Assembly: GCA_026395105.1 (NCBI GenBank)
Contig: JAPLZH010000024.1
Coordinates: 1 to 26,490 of the forward strand
Source of the DNA: Candidatus Tayloriibacteriota bacterium
Lineage (GTDB): Bacteria > Patescibacteriota > Minisyncoccia > Phycocordibacterales > PALSA-1337
Reading direction: 5' to 3'
DNA length: 26,490 nt
Both the position numbers and the translations under genes were made by a program. The notes under the pieces were generated by a model. The model was not told the DNA's origin. It saw only the letters and a program-made list of their open reading frames with translations, and did no database searches. Shown in pieces: positions 15,990-23,700 of the stretch (the stretch's first letter is position 1; the number at the start of each line of letters is the position of its first letter).

Positions 15990-17375
15990 GTGACTCGATC
16001 GCAAAAAATCATTTTTGCCTCCTTTTTCTTTGCCCTGATTCTCGGCTGTGCTTTTTTTGCCTTTAAAACTAAAGCTGAAACGGTCTCAGAAAGGGAAACT
16101 CGCCTTCAGGCAGAGCTCGCTCAGGTAGAAAAAGAGCAAAAAGAAACTGAGACATTTTTAAAACAGACTAAACTACAGGGTGCGTCTCTTACTCGTGATA
16201 TCTCTATTTTAGACGCTCAGATAAAGGCGGCTCAGTTAAGTATTAAAGCGAAAAACATAGTTATAGAACAGCTTGGAAAAGATATCGGAGAAAAGACTAA
16301 ACATATAGGGGACCTAGAAGATAGAATCGCTCGCGGTCAGGAATCTGTGGCTCAGATAATGCGAAAATCATATCAGCTTCAGGGTGTTTCTTTGTCCGAG
16401 CTTATGCTTCAGGATAAAAGTTTATCAAAGTCCCTCGAAACTCTCGATGAATATGATCAGTTAAATAATGCCATGTTTGCACTTTTTACGAGCATTAGGA
16501 ATGATAAGACGGAAACAGAGACAGAAAAAGATGTTCTCGGTAAAAGGAAAGATAAAGAAACGGATGCTAAGGAAGTTATATTAGAAGATCAAAAAATAAT
16601 TACTCAAAAGGAAAAGGAAAAGTCAGCACTGCTTAGTTTAACTAAAGGCCAGCAGAAAGCGTATGAATCAGTTTTGGCCCAGAAAATGAAAAAGGCCGCA
16701 GAGATCAGAGCTGCATTATTCACTCTTCGTGACACCGCCGCAATTCCTTTTGATAAAGCATTTCAGTATGCTGTCGCGGCTTCTCAGAAGACTAGTGTCC
16801 GTCCCGCATTTTTACTCGCCATTCTTCAGCAGGAATCTAGTCTAGGAAAAAACGTCGGTTCTTGTTATTTAGCTGATTCTAATACTGGCTCTGGAATAAT
16901 CGTAAAGTCAGGGCAAATAGTGAAGAAGTTAATGGCTCCGGGGAAACCTACAGCTAGCTGGGATGATATCACTCCATTTATGAGTATAACGAAAGAACTA
17001 GGCCTAGATCCATACAGGACTTTAGTTTCTTGCCCACAGGAAATCGGCTGGGGAGGAGCGATGGGTCCCGCACAGTTTATTCCTTCGACATGGATGTTAT
17101 TTAAAAACAGAATCGCCACAGCTGTCGGCGTCACCGTTCCTGATCCATGGAGAGCTAAAGATGCATTCATGGCCTCATCTATTTATCTCGGAGATTTAGG
17201 GGCTATTGGGAATAGTTTTACAGGTGAAATGAATGCGGCTTGTAAATATTATTCTGGAAAAGCGTGTTATAACAGTAAGGGTACTAAGAATGTCGGCTGG
17301 ACTTACGGAAATAGTGTTATGCAAAGAGCTACGAATATTCAGGAAAATATGATTAACCTAATTCAGGGAGTTTAA
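15990..17375 (+). CDS. Membrane-anchored coiled-coil lytic transglycosylase
   Basis: A 461-residue cell-envelope enzyme. An N-terminal hydrophobic segment (IIFASFFFALILGCAFFAF) acts as signal or anchor. A long Glu/Lys/Gln-rich coiled coil (about 30-230), like that of EnvC/PcsB-type proteins, comes next. The C-terminal domain resembles soluble lytic transglycosylases: LAILQQESSLG with E282 as likely catalytic acid, then GAMGPAQFIPSTW and an MNAACKYYSG segment. Such enzymes cleave peptidoglycan glycan strands. I chose the in-frame GTG at 15990 because the frame upstream overlaps rplY and the -10 lies 7 bases before it. The next two genes encode an FtsX/MacB-like transporter, a class that often activates coiled-coil hydrolases. 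Confidence 0.78.
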   Translation: MTRSQKIIFASFFFALILGCAFFAFKTKAETVSERETRLQAELAQVEKEQKETETFLKQTKLQGASLTRDISILDAQIKAAQLSIKAKNIVIEQLGKDIGEKTKHIGDLEDRIARGQESVAQIMRKSYQLQGVSLSELMLQDKSLSKSLETLDEYDQLNNAMFALFTSIRNDKTETETEKDVLGKRKDKETDAKEVILEDQKIITQKEKEKSALLSLTKGQQKAYESVLAQKMKKAAEIRAALFTLRDTAAIPFDKAFQYAVAASQKTSVRPAFLLAILQQESSLGKNVGSCYLADSNTGSGIIVKSGQIVKKLMAPGKPTASWDDITPFMSITKELGLDPYRTLVSCPQEIGWGGAMGPAQFIPSTWMLFKNRIATAVGVTVPDPWRAKDAFMASSIYLGDLGAIGNSFTGEMNAACKYYSGKACYNSKGTKNVGWTYGNSVMQRATNIQENMINLIQGV

Positions 17376-17385
17376 GATTATAACT

Positions 17386-18675
17386 ATGATAGAAAGTAGC
17401 GCATTAAATTTAAAGACGAGAAGTAACCTTTGGAGAGCTGTTCGCATCGGCTTCTTTTTAGCTGTGCGTGATATTAAAAAGGCAAATAAATGGGCCACGG
17501 CGCTCATAATAGCCGTGATGATTTTAACCTTTTTAAACCTCATAGTCGTCAGCGGAATTTTAGTCGGCCTCATAGAGGGCGCAATAAATCAGAATAAAGA
17601 AAGATACTCTTCGGATATAATAATTTCTACTCTTCCGAATAAAAGATATATAGATGATAGTGCAAATATAGTAAAAACTATTAAAAGCGTTCCAGAAGTT
17701 CTGAATTTTACGACTAGATATACAGAAAAAGGAGTGATTCAGGCGAATTATAAAAACAGAACACGTCTAACAGATTTAGTAGATTCTGCCGGCGGTTTAG
17801 TGGCTGGAATAGATCCCGTTATAGAAAATGAAGTGACTGGACTCTCTAAATACATCGTAGAGGGAGAATATCTCGGTCCGAATGATACAGATCAAATAAT
17901 GATCGGTGCGGATCTTTTGTATAAATATTCACCGATCGATTCTCCGGGATTTCAGACTTTAAAAAATGTGGAAGTCGGTTCGAAAGTAAGACTCTTGGCC
18001 GGAAGTTCCACTAGGGAAGTGACTGTAAAGGGGATTTTAAAGAGCAAAGTCGGAGAGATCGATCAAAGAGTGTATATGATAGATACGGAGTTTAGAAGCA
18101 TAATCGGGCGTATAAATTTTAATGTAAATGAAATCGCCATTAAATTAAAGTCCGGAGCAGATGTTAATGCTGTGGTTTCGGAAATTAAAAGTTTAGGGGT
18201 AGATAAGAATGCAAAAATTCAGACATATGAGGAAGCCCAGCCGAAATTCCTTTCAGACATTAAAGTTACTTTTAGTATTTTAGGAGATTTGATCGGCTCT
18301 ATAGGTTTAGCCGTAGCCTGCATAACGATTTTCATAATTATTTTCGTTAACGCCATTACTAGAAGGCGTTATATCGGAATTCTAAAAGGCATCGGTATAG
18401 ACGCTCTCGCTATAGAAGTCTCATATATTTTCCAGTCAGTTTTCTACGCGCTCTGTGGAATGATAGTCGGTTCAGTGGTGGTCTTTGCCTTTCTTCAGCC
18501 GTATATAACTGTACATCCTATTAATTTCCCATTCAGTGATGGAATTCTGGTGGCTACTCCGCTCGGAACATTTACGAGAGCTCTAATTCTTTTCATAGCT
18601 ACCATGGTAGCAGGATATATTCCGGCGAGGATAGTCGTAAAGCAGAATACATTAGACGCCATCCTCGGAAGATAG
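17386..18675 (+). CDS. ABC transporter permease, MacB/FtsX type
   Basis: A 429-residue permease of the type VII ABC (MacB/LolCE/FtsX) family. One helix lies near residues 40-65, then a large extracytoplasmic domain (about 66-295), then three helices (about 305-330, 350-375 and 395-415). The pattern GIDALAIEVSYIFQSVFYAL fits the conserved FtsX-like coupling region. These transporters use ATP to drive mechanical movement outside the membrane, for export, lipoprotein transfer or hydrolase activation. It starts 10 bases after the transglycosylase and is followed 29 bases later by its ATPase. Confidence 0.8.
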   Translation: MIESSALNLKTRSNLWRAVRIGFFLAVRDIKKANKWATALIIAVMILTFLNLIVVSGILVGLIEGAINQNKERYSSDIIISTLPNKRYIDDSANIVKTIKSVPEVLNFTTRYTEKGVIQANYKNRTRLTDLVDSAGGLVAGIDPVIENEVTGLSKYIVEGEYLGPNDTDQIMIGADLLYKYSPIDSPGFQTLKNVEVGSKVRLLAGSSTREVTVKGILKSKVGEIDQRVYMIDTEFRSIIGRINFNVNEIAIKLKSGADVNAVVSEIKSLGVDKNAKIQTYEEAQPKFLSDIKVTFSILGDLIGSIGLAVACITIFIIIFVNAITRRRYIGILKGIGIDALAIEVSYIFQSVFYALCGMIVGSVVVFAFLQPYITVHPINFPFSDGILVATPLGTFTRALILFIATMVAGYIPARIVVKQNTLDAILGR

Positions 18676-18704
18676 CCTGCGAATTTTTTCAATCCTAAAA
18701 TAAA

Positions 18705-19385
18705 ATGATAAAAACCTTTAACCTTACAAAGAAATATCAGAGCGGAGAGACAGAAATCATGGCATTGAATAATGTTAGCTTGGAATTACAAGACGGCGAA
18801 TTTTTAGCTATCACTGGTAGGTCCGGTTCTGGTAAAAGTACTCTACTTTATCAGCTCGGACTTTTAGATAGGCCGACATCAGGTGAGATTTTCCTCGATT
18901 CTCGTGACGTTTTAAAAATGAGCGAAGCGGATAGGACGCATTTCCGTCTATCAGAGCTTGGCTATGTTTTTCAGGACTATGCCATTTTGCCCTCTCTTAA
19001 TGCTTTAGAAAATGTGATACTACCTTTGCTCATGATGGGCTTTAGTAAAAAGGAGGCAAATGAAAAAGCTATTTTTGCTCTGGAAAGGGTGGGTCTTAAA
19101 GATAGAATGAATAATTATCCATCCCAGCTTTCAGGTGGCCAGCAACAAAGAGTGGCTATAGCGAGAGCCCTCGGCCATGAGCCGAAAATCATCTTTGCCG
19201 ATGAGCCTACAGCGAACCTAGATAATGAAACTTCTAAAATGGTCCTCGATGTATTTCTAAATTTGCATAAGGAAGGGCAGACTATAGTCATGGTTACTCA
19301 CGAAAAAGACTTTGCTGCCCTTACGGATAGGGTTATAGAGCTCTCCGACGGTAAAATCGTTAAGGATATTAAGATTAAAAAGTAA
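18705..19385 (+). CDS. ABC transporter ATP-binding protein, LolD/MacB/FtsE type
   Basis: A 226-residue nucleotide-binding subunit with all motifs intact: Walker A G38-R-S-G-S-G-K-S-T46, Q-loop (YVFQDYAILP), signature LSGGQQQR, Walker B IIFADEPTANLD, and switch His in MVTHEKD. The short length and LolD-like signature fit the partner permease just upstream. Confidence 0.88.
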   Translation: MIKTFNLTKKYQSGETEIMALNNVSLELQDGEFLAITGRSGSGKSTLLYQLGLLDRPTSGEIFLDSRDVLKMSEADRTHFRLSELGYVFQDYAILPSLNALENVILPLLMMGFSKKEANEKAIFALERVGLKDRMNNYPSQLSGGQQQRVAIARALGHEPKIIFADEPTANLDNETSKMVLDVFLNLHKEGQTIVMVTHEKDFAALTDRVIELSDGKIVKDIKIKK

Positions 19386-19419
19386 AGGTTCGGAGATATA
19401 CCTCGAGAAACCCCCACAT

Positions 19420-19448
19420 TTGCATAATTCGTCAGTTTCTGATAATGT
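19420..19448 (+). promoter_or_regulatory. Promoter of rpmE-prfA, leaderless spacing
   Basis: TTGCAT (19420-19425), exactly 17 bp ending in TGA, TAATGT (19443-19448), then 7 bases to ATG 19456. It decides the start: the in-frame ATG at 19420 lies within the -35. Confidence 0.65.
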
Positions 19449-19455
19449 AGCGAGC

Positions 19456-19716
19456 ATGAAGAAAGATATACATCCAAAGGAATATAGACCAGTCATTTTC
19501 GTCGATAACTCTATCGGCGCTAAATTTCTTATCTCATCTACAATACCTTCTAAAGAAACAGAGAAGTGGGAAGATGGCAAAGAATATCCTGTATTTCACG
19601 TCGAAATCTCAAGCGCTTCACATCCTTTTTACACTGGAAATGATAAGGTTATGGACGCTGCAGGAAGAGTAGAAAAGTTCAAAAACAGAGCAGCGAAGGG
19701 TGCGAAGAAAAATTAA
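19456..19716 (+). CDS. rpmE: Ribosomal protein bL31, zinc-free type
   Basis: An 86-residue bL31. It begins MKKDIHPKEYRPVIFVD and contains SSASHPFYTG and AGRVEKFKNRAA, as in type B L31. The zinc-binding cysteines of the other form are absent. It ends 3 bases before prfA, a common pairing in bacteria. Confidence 0.92.
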   Translation: MKKDIHPKEYRPVIFVDNSIGAKFLISSTIPSKETEKWEDGKEYPVFHVEISSASHPFYTGNDKVMDAAGRVEKFKNRAAKGAKKN

Positions 19717-19719
19717 GAA

Positions 19720-20700
19720 ATGGACTTATCAGTCTTTAAGACGAATCATAAAACCTCATATCTAGCAGAAATGTATGAAAAGCTTTTGAAAGATGAGGCG
19801 GAGGTTTTGTCTATGTCAGAAAAGGATCCGGCTATGAAGGAACTCGCGACTGAGGATTTGAAAAGTATAACGGAGCAAAAGGAGGGGCTAATGAAGCAGA
19901 TGCAGAGTATACTTGATTCTGAAAAAGAGGAGGTGGAATTTCCAAATGAACTAGTATTAGAAGTTCGCGCTGGTGCTGGAGGGGAAGAGGCGGCCCTCTT
20001 TGCCGAAGAGCTTTTAAATATGTATAAGAGGTATGCGGAATCTGTCGGCTGGGGTACGAAAATTCTCGAAGAATCGGAGAGTCCGCTCGGGGGTTATAAA
20101 GAGGCGACTCTAGAGATTCGCGGAAAAGACTGTTATAGAAAACTTCGTTATGAAACTGGCGTTCAGAGAATTCAGAGAGTTCCAGAAACTGAAAAGATGG
20201 GCCGAGTCCACACTTCTACCGCATCTATAGCCATTTTGCCTATAAGAAAGAAAACTACAGTGGAAATTAAGCCTACTGATTTAGTAATAGAATTCTCCAG
20301 AGCCGGCGGAAAGGGAGGTCAGAACGTTAATAAAGTGGAAACAGCTGTTCGTATTTTACATAAGCCGACGGGGATAGATGTGCGCGTTACAGCAGAGAGA
20401 AGTCAGTCCGCGAACCGTGAAAGAGGCATGACTATTCTTATGGCAAAGCTCGAAGTACTTAAAGAAGAGCATGAAGCGAAGAAGTGGAGCTCGGAAAGAA
20501 AGGGGCAAATAGGAACCGGCGACCGCTCCGAAAAGATTCGAACTTATAACATATTACAAGACCGAATTACCGATCACCGAATTAAGCAGTCTTGGCATAA
20601 CATAGAGGTAATTTTCCAAGGCAAAATGGAACCGATCTTCCAAGCACTCGAAGAGTATGAAAAGACAGGCGTGGCGGGGAATGCTTCTGAGGAAGAATAA
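19720..20700 (+). CDS. prfA: Peptide chain release factor 1
   Basis: A 326-residue class-I release factor. The catalytic G-G-Q is at 199-201 (AGGKGGQNVNK). The codon-reading P-x-T motif is P155-E-T157 in RVPETEKMGRVHTS, which marks RF1 (UAA/UAG) rather than RF2, which has SPF. It is about 30 residues shorter than typical RF1, the loss being in the N-terminal domain. There is no Shine-Dalgarno; the start is 3 bases after the rpmE stop. It converges with the minus-strand gene ending at 20719. Confidence 0.92.
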   Translation: MDLSVFKTNHKTSYLAEMYEKLLKDEAEVLSMSEKDPAMKELATEDLKSITEQKEGLMKQMQSILDSEKEEVEFPNELVLEVRAGAGGEEAALFAEELLNMYKRYAESVGWGTKILEESESPLGGYKEATLEIRGKDCYRKLRYETGVQRIQRVPETEKMGRVHTSTASIAILPIRKKTTVEIKPTDLVIEFSRAGGKGGQNVNKVETAVRILHKPTGIDVRVTAERSQSANRERGMTILMAKLEVLKEEHEAKKWSSERKGQIGTGDRSEKIRTYNILQDRITDHRIKQSWHNIEVIFQGKMEPIFQALEEYEKTGVAGNASEEE

Positions 20701-20718
20701 AATAGGAAACCAAACTTA

Positions 20719-21564
20719 TTAAATATTTAATGGAATCGGCACCTTAAATTGTTCTTGTAATTCTTTATTATTCATAATTTCGAAGCCGTTCTTATTCCAG
20801 AAATTATGTTTTTCTATTATTCCATTCTCGATCTTTTTACATATATTAATTGTACTTAATAGGAAATCATTAAAATTCTTACCTTCTTTTTTGTTTTTTA
20901 TAAACATTTCATTAAAAAAATCAAAAGCTTTGATTGTTTTTCCATTCATAGAAAAACGTATTTCTGTAGCATCAATATTACCAATGATTTCCTTCTCAAA
21001 TAATCCATTAAAATCATCCTGATAAACCAAAACTGGAGCAATGATTTCTTTAACGAAATATATCAGTTCTTTATTAAGAAAAATATTATTTTTTTCTAGA
21101 ATCTCAAATAAAATCATATGTGAAATCTCATGCATTGAAACAGAGACTACGTCATCATAGGTGACTTTACCATTTTTAACATCATATATTGAATAGAAGA
21201 AAGTGTTATTAAAAAAGGGGCATAAAGGATAAATCGTTGGAATTATTATATATTCTGCATTATTGCTGAAATCCATAAGGTTTTCTAAGACAAAAAGTGC
21301 ATTATTTCCCTTATTTTCTATTTCTTTATCTATATATTCAGTAGCTTTATCAATTTCATTAGAATATTTTTTTCTAAAAAAAGAAATAAATTCCGCAATA
21401 ATCTTAATCTGTTCTTTAGAATCCTTTATATTCTCAATTTTCTCTTTAAGTTCGGGATGTTTAAAGAAAACAATATTTCTATGTTGTGGAAAATCCTTAT
21501 TATTAAGGAAATTAAAGAAAATCTTAATTTCAGCATCAATGTCTTTGTGTAGATTTATTCTCAT
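20719..21564 (-). CDS. Putative zinc metallopeptidase (HEISH), unclassified
   Basis: A 281-residue protein of unknown family. It carries a HEISH motif (HExxH) in VSVSMHEISHMILFE, followed 22 residues after the second His by a Glu in YFVKEIIAPVL, an arrangement like gluzincin active sites. There is no signal peptide from the chosen start, so it may be cytoplasmic. The frame extends to 21651, but M at 21564 is preceded by a full promoter at leaderless spacing, so the longer N-terminus is unlikely. The gene is markedly more AT-rich than its neighbours and very Lys/Asn/Ile/Phe-rich, which suggests recent acquisition. Confidence 0.6.
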   Translation of the reverse strand: MRINLHKDIDAEIKIFFNFLNNKDFPQHRNIVFFKHPELKEKIENIKDSKEQIKIIAEFISFFRKKYSNEIDKATEYIDKEIENKGNNALFVLENLMDFSNNAEYIIIPTIYPLCPFFNNTFFYSIYDVKNGKVTYDDVVSVSMHEISHMILFEILEKNNIFLNKELIYFVKEIIAPVLVYQDDFNGLFEKEIIGNIDATEIRFSMNGKTIKAFDFFNEMFIKNKKEGKNFNDFLLSTINICKKIENGIIEKHNFWNKNGFEIMNNKELQEQFKVPIPLNI

Positions 21565-21571
21565 AAAAGTA

Positions 21572-21600
21572 AATATAGAATGAAAAATGATTAAATACAA
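21572..21600 (-). promoter_or_regulatory. Promoter of the HEISH gene, leaderless spacing
   Basis: On the minus strand: TTGTAT (21600-21595), exactly 17 bp, TATATT (21577-21572), 7 bases, ATG at 21564. It abuts the T-run of the terminator at 21601-21633, so this gene is insulated from anything upstream. Confidence 0.65.
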
Positions 21601-21633
21601 TAAAAAAGAGGGGAAAGAAAGATCTTTCCCCTC
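21601..21633 (-). terminator. Strong rho-independent terminator, minus strand
   Basis: A perfect 11-bp stem (21608-21618 with 21623-21633; GAGGGGAAAGA/TCTTTCCCCTC) with a 4-base loop, followed on the minus strand by TTTTTTATT. It must end a transcript coming from the right, i.e. something transcribed leftward within 21640-22100. Confidence 0.75.
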
Positions 21634-21651
21634 GATACTGTAAATGATCAC

Positions 21652-21738
21652 CTACTTTCTGCCCCAACCCTTGTGGCAGTTGCAGTTGCAGGATACGCAT
21701 TCACAGTTGCAGATGTGGCAAGACGACTGAGCCTCCAC
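21652..21738 (-). CDS. Possible 28-residue Cys-rich miniprotein
   Basis: A GTG-started frame of 28 codons with seven Cys (7, 10, 12, 14, 17, 19, 21) and His at 8 and 22, ending in HKGWGRK. The spacing CxxCxCxCxxCxCxC is metallothionein-like. AAAGGA lies 8 bases before the GTG, the best Shine-Dalgarno in the window, and a strong terminator begins 18 bases after the stop. Against it: much of the Cys run comes from a short TGCAAC-type repeat, the frame is very short, and other frames are open here too. I cannot say it is a gene; it is a lead. Confidence 0.3.
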   Translation of the reverse strand: MEAQSSCHICNCECVSCNCNCHKGWGRK

Positions 21739-21803
21739 ACTTCGAAATTCCTTTTCTCATAACATCGGCCGGTAGAATTGGAGGTTTTGAAAAACTTCCT
21801 CTC

Positions 21804-22070
21804 GTGCCGGGACAGGTTGAAATCGACGATGTAATTGAACGTTTTCTCACAACGGGTTCTCATGAAAATACTGAACTCGTGCAGGTGACAAAGCGAACGC
21901 GTCGAGTTCAGATAAGCATCTCTGCCGAGGAACCGATAACTGACTGCCTTCCCAACTTTCAACTTCTCATCAAGTTCTTCGCTGTCAGCGATCCTGCGCC
22001 ATTTTTCAGTATTGAGATATGCATACCTGCCAGCGGACCTTCCTACATCATGAGAGTTTGCCGATGGTGA
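21804..22070 (+). CDS. Uncertain open frame, hypothetical
   Basis: A GTG-started frame of 88 codons (begins PGQVEIDDVIERF) followed 23 bases later by a plus-strand terminator. The same region is also open on the minus strand for over 130 codons without a good start, and codon use is unlike neighbouring genes. No domain is recognised. It may be a gene, a degraded gene, or non-coding sequence. Confidence 0.2.
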   Translation: MPGQVEIDDVIERFLTTGSHENTELVQVTKRTRRVQISISAEEPITDCLPNFQLLIKFFAVSDPAPFFSIEICIPASGPSYIMRVCRW

Positions 22071-22093
22071 GGAACTGGCAGGAGTTTGTTTTC

Positions 22094-22129
22094 ACCACTT
22101 CATTACGAAAGTTTTGAGGTGGTTTTTTT
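22094..22129 (+). terminator. Rho-independent terminator, plus strand
   Basis: CCACTTCA (22095-22102) pairs with TGAGGTGG (22115-22122) with one G-U pair, followed by seven T (22123-22129). It implies a rightward transcript in 21640-22094. Confidence 0.6.
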
Positions 22130-22159
22130 AATTTTCAGTTTTTCAGATTTCACAGCTCT

Positions 22160-22274
22160 ACAAAGTAAATAAAGGCATTTTTCCCAGCCCTTGCGGAGCG
22201 CGGTCGGCGCGAGCAGAGCAAAAACCCAGCAGGGTTTTATGCGTGGCTGGGAAAAATGCCTTTATTTACTTTGT
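22160..22274. repeat. 115-bp element with perfect 30-bp inverted repeats
   Basis: The arms 22160-22189 and 22245-22274 are exact reverse complements over 30 bp. The 55-nt centre is GC-rich and holds its own hairpins: GCGC-GGTCG-GCGC, and AAAACCC (22221-22227) with GGGTTTT (22232-22238). TCT flanks both ends (22157-22159 and 22275-22277), which could be a 3-bp target duplication or chance. It has no coding capacity. It could be a MITE-like element, a dispersed intergenic repeat, or a structured RNA/bidirectional terminator ahead of rpsB. Confidence 0.8.
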
Positions 22275-22287
22275 TCTCCTATTTAAT

Positions 22288-22316
22288 TTGCAAAATCCCT
22301 CTACATCTGATAGACT
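22288..22316 (+). promoter_or_regulatory. Promoter of rpsB
   Basis: TTGCAA (22288-22293), 17-bp spacer ending in TGA, TAGACT (22311-22316). Start near 22323, leader about 23 nt. A TATAAA at 22326-22331 is a weaker alternative. Confidence 0.5.
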
Positions 22317-22345
22317 AGCCCCACCTATAAAAAACACCGTATTAT

Positions 22346-23032
22346 ATGTCAAATCCCATAATAGATAGTATGTTTAAGGCTGGTGCGCATTTCGGAACTT
22401 CTAAAAGCAGAAGACACCCTACTGCCGCTCCCTTTATCTTTGGAAGAAAAAATCAGGTAGAGATCTTTGATCTCGAAAAGACTATTCCTCTATTAGAAAA
22501 GGCAAAGTCTTTCTTAACTTCCATTTCAAAAGATGGAAAGCAGATTCTTCTAGTCGGCGGAAAGAGCGAAGCTCGTGATGCTATAAGAAATGCAGGTTTA
22601 ACCCTAGCTCTACCATTCGTAGATGGAAGATGGATCGGAGGAACTTTAACTAACTTCGGAGAAATCAGAAAGAGAATGGATAAGTTCACTAAACTCATAG
22701 ATGACCGTGATAAAGGTCTTTTAACAAAGTATACAAAGCGCGAGCGCCTTATGATAGACAGACAGATCGCTAATTTCGAAAGATATTTCGGTGGAATCGT
22801 CTCCATGAAAGAACTACCAAAGGCACTATTTATAGTAGACCCTAGAAAAGAAAAAACAGCAGTTAAGGAAGCACATGACATGGGAATACCTGTCGTATCT
22901 GTACTCGGCGGTGACTGTAATGTAAAAGATGCCCTATATCCTATCGTCGGAAATGATGCATCGAAGTCCAGCATTGAATTCTTCGTCTCTGAATTCGTTA
23001 AGGCTTGGAATGAAGGAAAACTCGGAAAGTAA
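22346..23032 (+). CDS. rpsB: Ribosomal protein uS2
   Basis: A 228-residue uS2. Diagnostic blocks: MFKAGAHFGTSKSRRHP near the N-terminus, GGKSEARDAI, FVDGRWIGGTLTNF, the GGIVSMKELPKALFIVDPRKE stretch, and a C-terminal DCNVKDALYPIVGND. It lacks a long C-terminal extension. It heads the usual rpsB-tsf pair. Confidence 0.97.
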   Translation: MSNPIIDSMFKAGAHFGTSKSRRHPTAAPFIFGRKNQVEIFDLEKTIPLLEKAKSFLTSISKDGKQILLVGGKSEARDAIRNAGLTLALPFVDGRWIGGTLTNFGEIRKRMDKFTKLIDDRDKGLLTKYTKRERLMIDRQIANFERYFGGIVSMKELPKALFIVDPRKEKTAVKEAHDMGIPVVSVLGGDCNVKDALYPIVGNDASKSSIEFFVSEFVKAWNEGKLGK

Positions 23033-23038
23033 ATCTAC

Positions 23039-23061
23039 ACTAGCGCTATAACTGCGCTAGT
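23039..23061 (+). promoter_or_regulatory. Hairpin between rpsB and tsf
   Basis: ACTAGCGC (23039-23046) and GCGCTAGT (23054-23061) form a perfect 8-bp stem with a 7-nt loop. No clean T-run follows, so it is more likely an attenuator, processing site or mRNA-stabilising hairpin. It overlaps the upstream edge of the tsf promoter. Confidence 0.5.
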
Positions 23062-23062
23062 A

Positions 23063-23071
23063 TGGTATTAT
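23063..23071 (+). promoter_or_regulatory. Extended -10 for tsf
   Basis: TGG-TATTAT at 23063-23071 gives a start near 23079 and a leader of about 28 nt, allowing tsf expression separate from rpsB. Confidence 0.45.
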
Positions 23072-23106
23072 TAGGTGTGTAATAGATTATAAATCGCACA
23101 TTATTT

Positions 23107-23691
23107 ATGATAACCACAGAACAAATTAAGGATTTGCGTGATAAGACAGGTGTCTCTGTCATGCAGTGTAAAAAGGCTTTAGAAGAAGCTGGAGGTGATG
23201 CTGAGAAGGCTATTATTATTCTCAGAAAGAAGAGCAGTGAAATAGCTGCAAAGAAAGGCGACAGAACTTTTAAGGCTGGCGCTATTCAGTCATACATTCA
23301 CAGTAACGGTAATGTCGGAGTTATGGTAGAACTCCTTTGCGAAACAGATTTCGTTTCAAAGAATGAAGAGTTCACAGCACTCGCTCGTGATATCGCTATG
23401 CATATAGCTGCTACTAATCCTAAATTTGTTAAAAAGGAGGAAATAGATGAACATTCAAAGCAAAAAGCTACAGAAGTTTTCGAAGCAGAAGTAAAAGGAA
23501 AGCCTGAGGCCGTTAAAGCAAAAATCTTAGAAGGTAAACTAGCCACATATTTTGCTGAAATGGTTTTGCTCGATCAGCCTTTCGTAAAAAATCCTGAAAT
23601 TACAGTGGAAGCTCTTATAGCTGGTGCTGTTCAGAAATTCGGTGAGAAAATAGAAGTGTCACGTTTCGTGCGCTTCATGGTGCTCGGTTAG
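23107..23691 (+). CDS. tsf: Elongation factor Ts
   Basis: A 194-residue EF-Ts, the short form (similar in length to Thermus rather than to the ~283-residue E. coli form). It has the N-terminal UBA-like helix (IKDLRDKTGVSVMQCKKAL), the core motif with the EF-Tu-inserting T-D-F-V (ELLCETDFVSKNEEF), and a reduced dimerisation/C-terminal region ending in EKIEVSRFVRF. It exchanges GDP for GTP on EF-Tu. Confidence 0.95.
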   Translation: MITTEQIKDLRDKTGVSVMQCKKALEEAGGDAEKAIIILRKKSSEIAAKKGDRTFKAGAIQSYIHSNGNVGVMVELLCETDFVSKNEEFTALARDIAMHIAATNPKFVKKEEIDEHSKQKATEVFEAEVKGKPEAVKAKILEGKLATYFAEMVLLDQPFVKNPEITVEALIAGAVQKFGEKIEVSRFVRFMVLG

Positions 23692-23700
23692 TCTAAAAAC

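Noticed and set aside
21640..22130. tmRNA, RNase P RNA or SRP RNA in the odd island
   Set aside because: I looked on both strands for tRNA-like ends and tag, the GGAAAGTCC-type RNase P core and the SRP tetraloop region and found no convincing match; a GGAAGGTCC on the minus strand is isolated.
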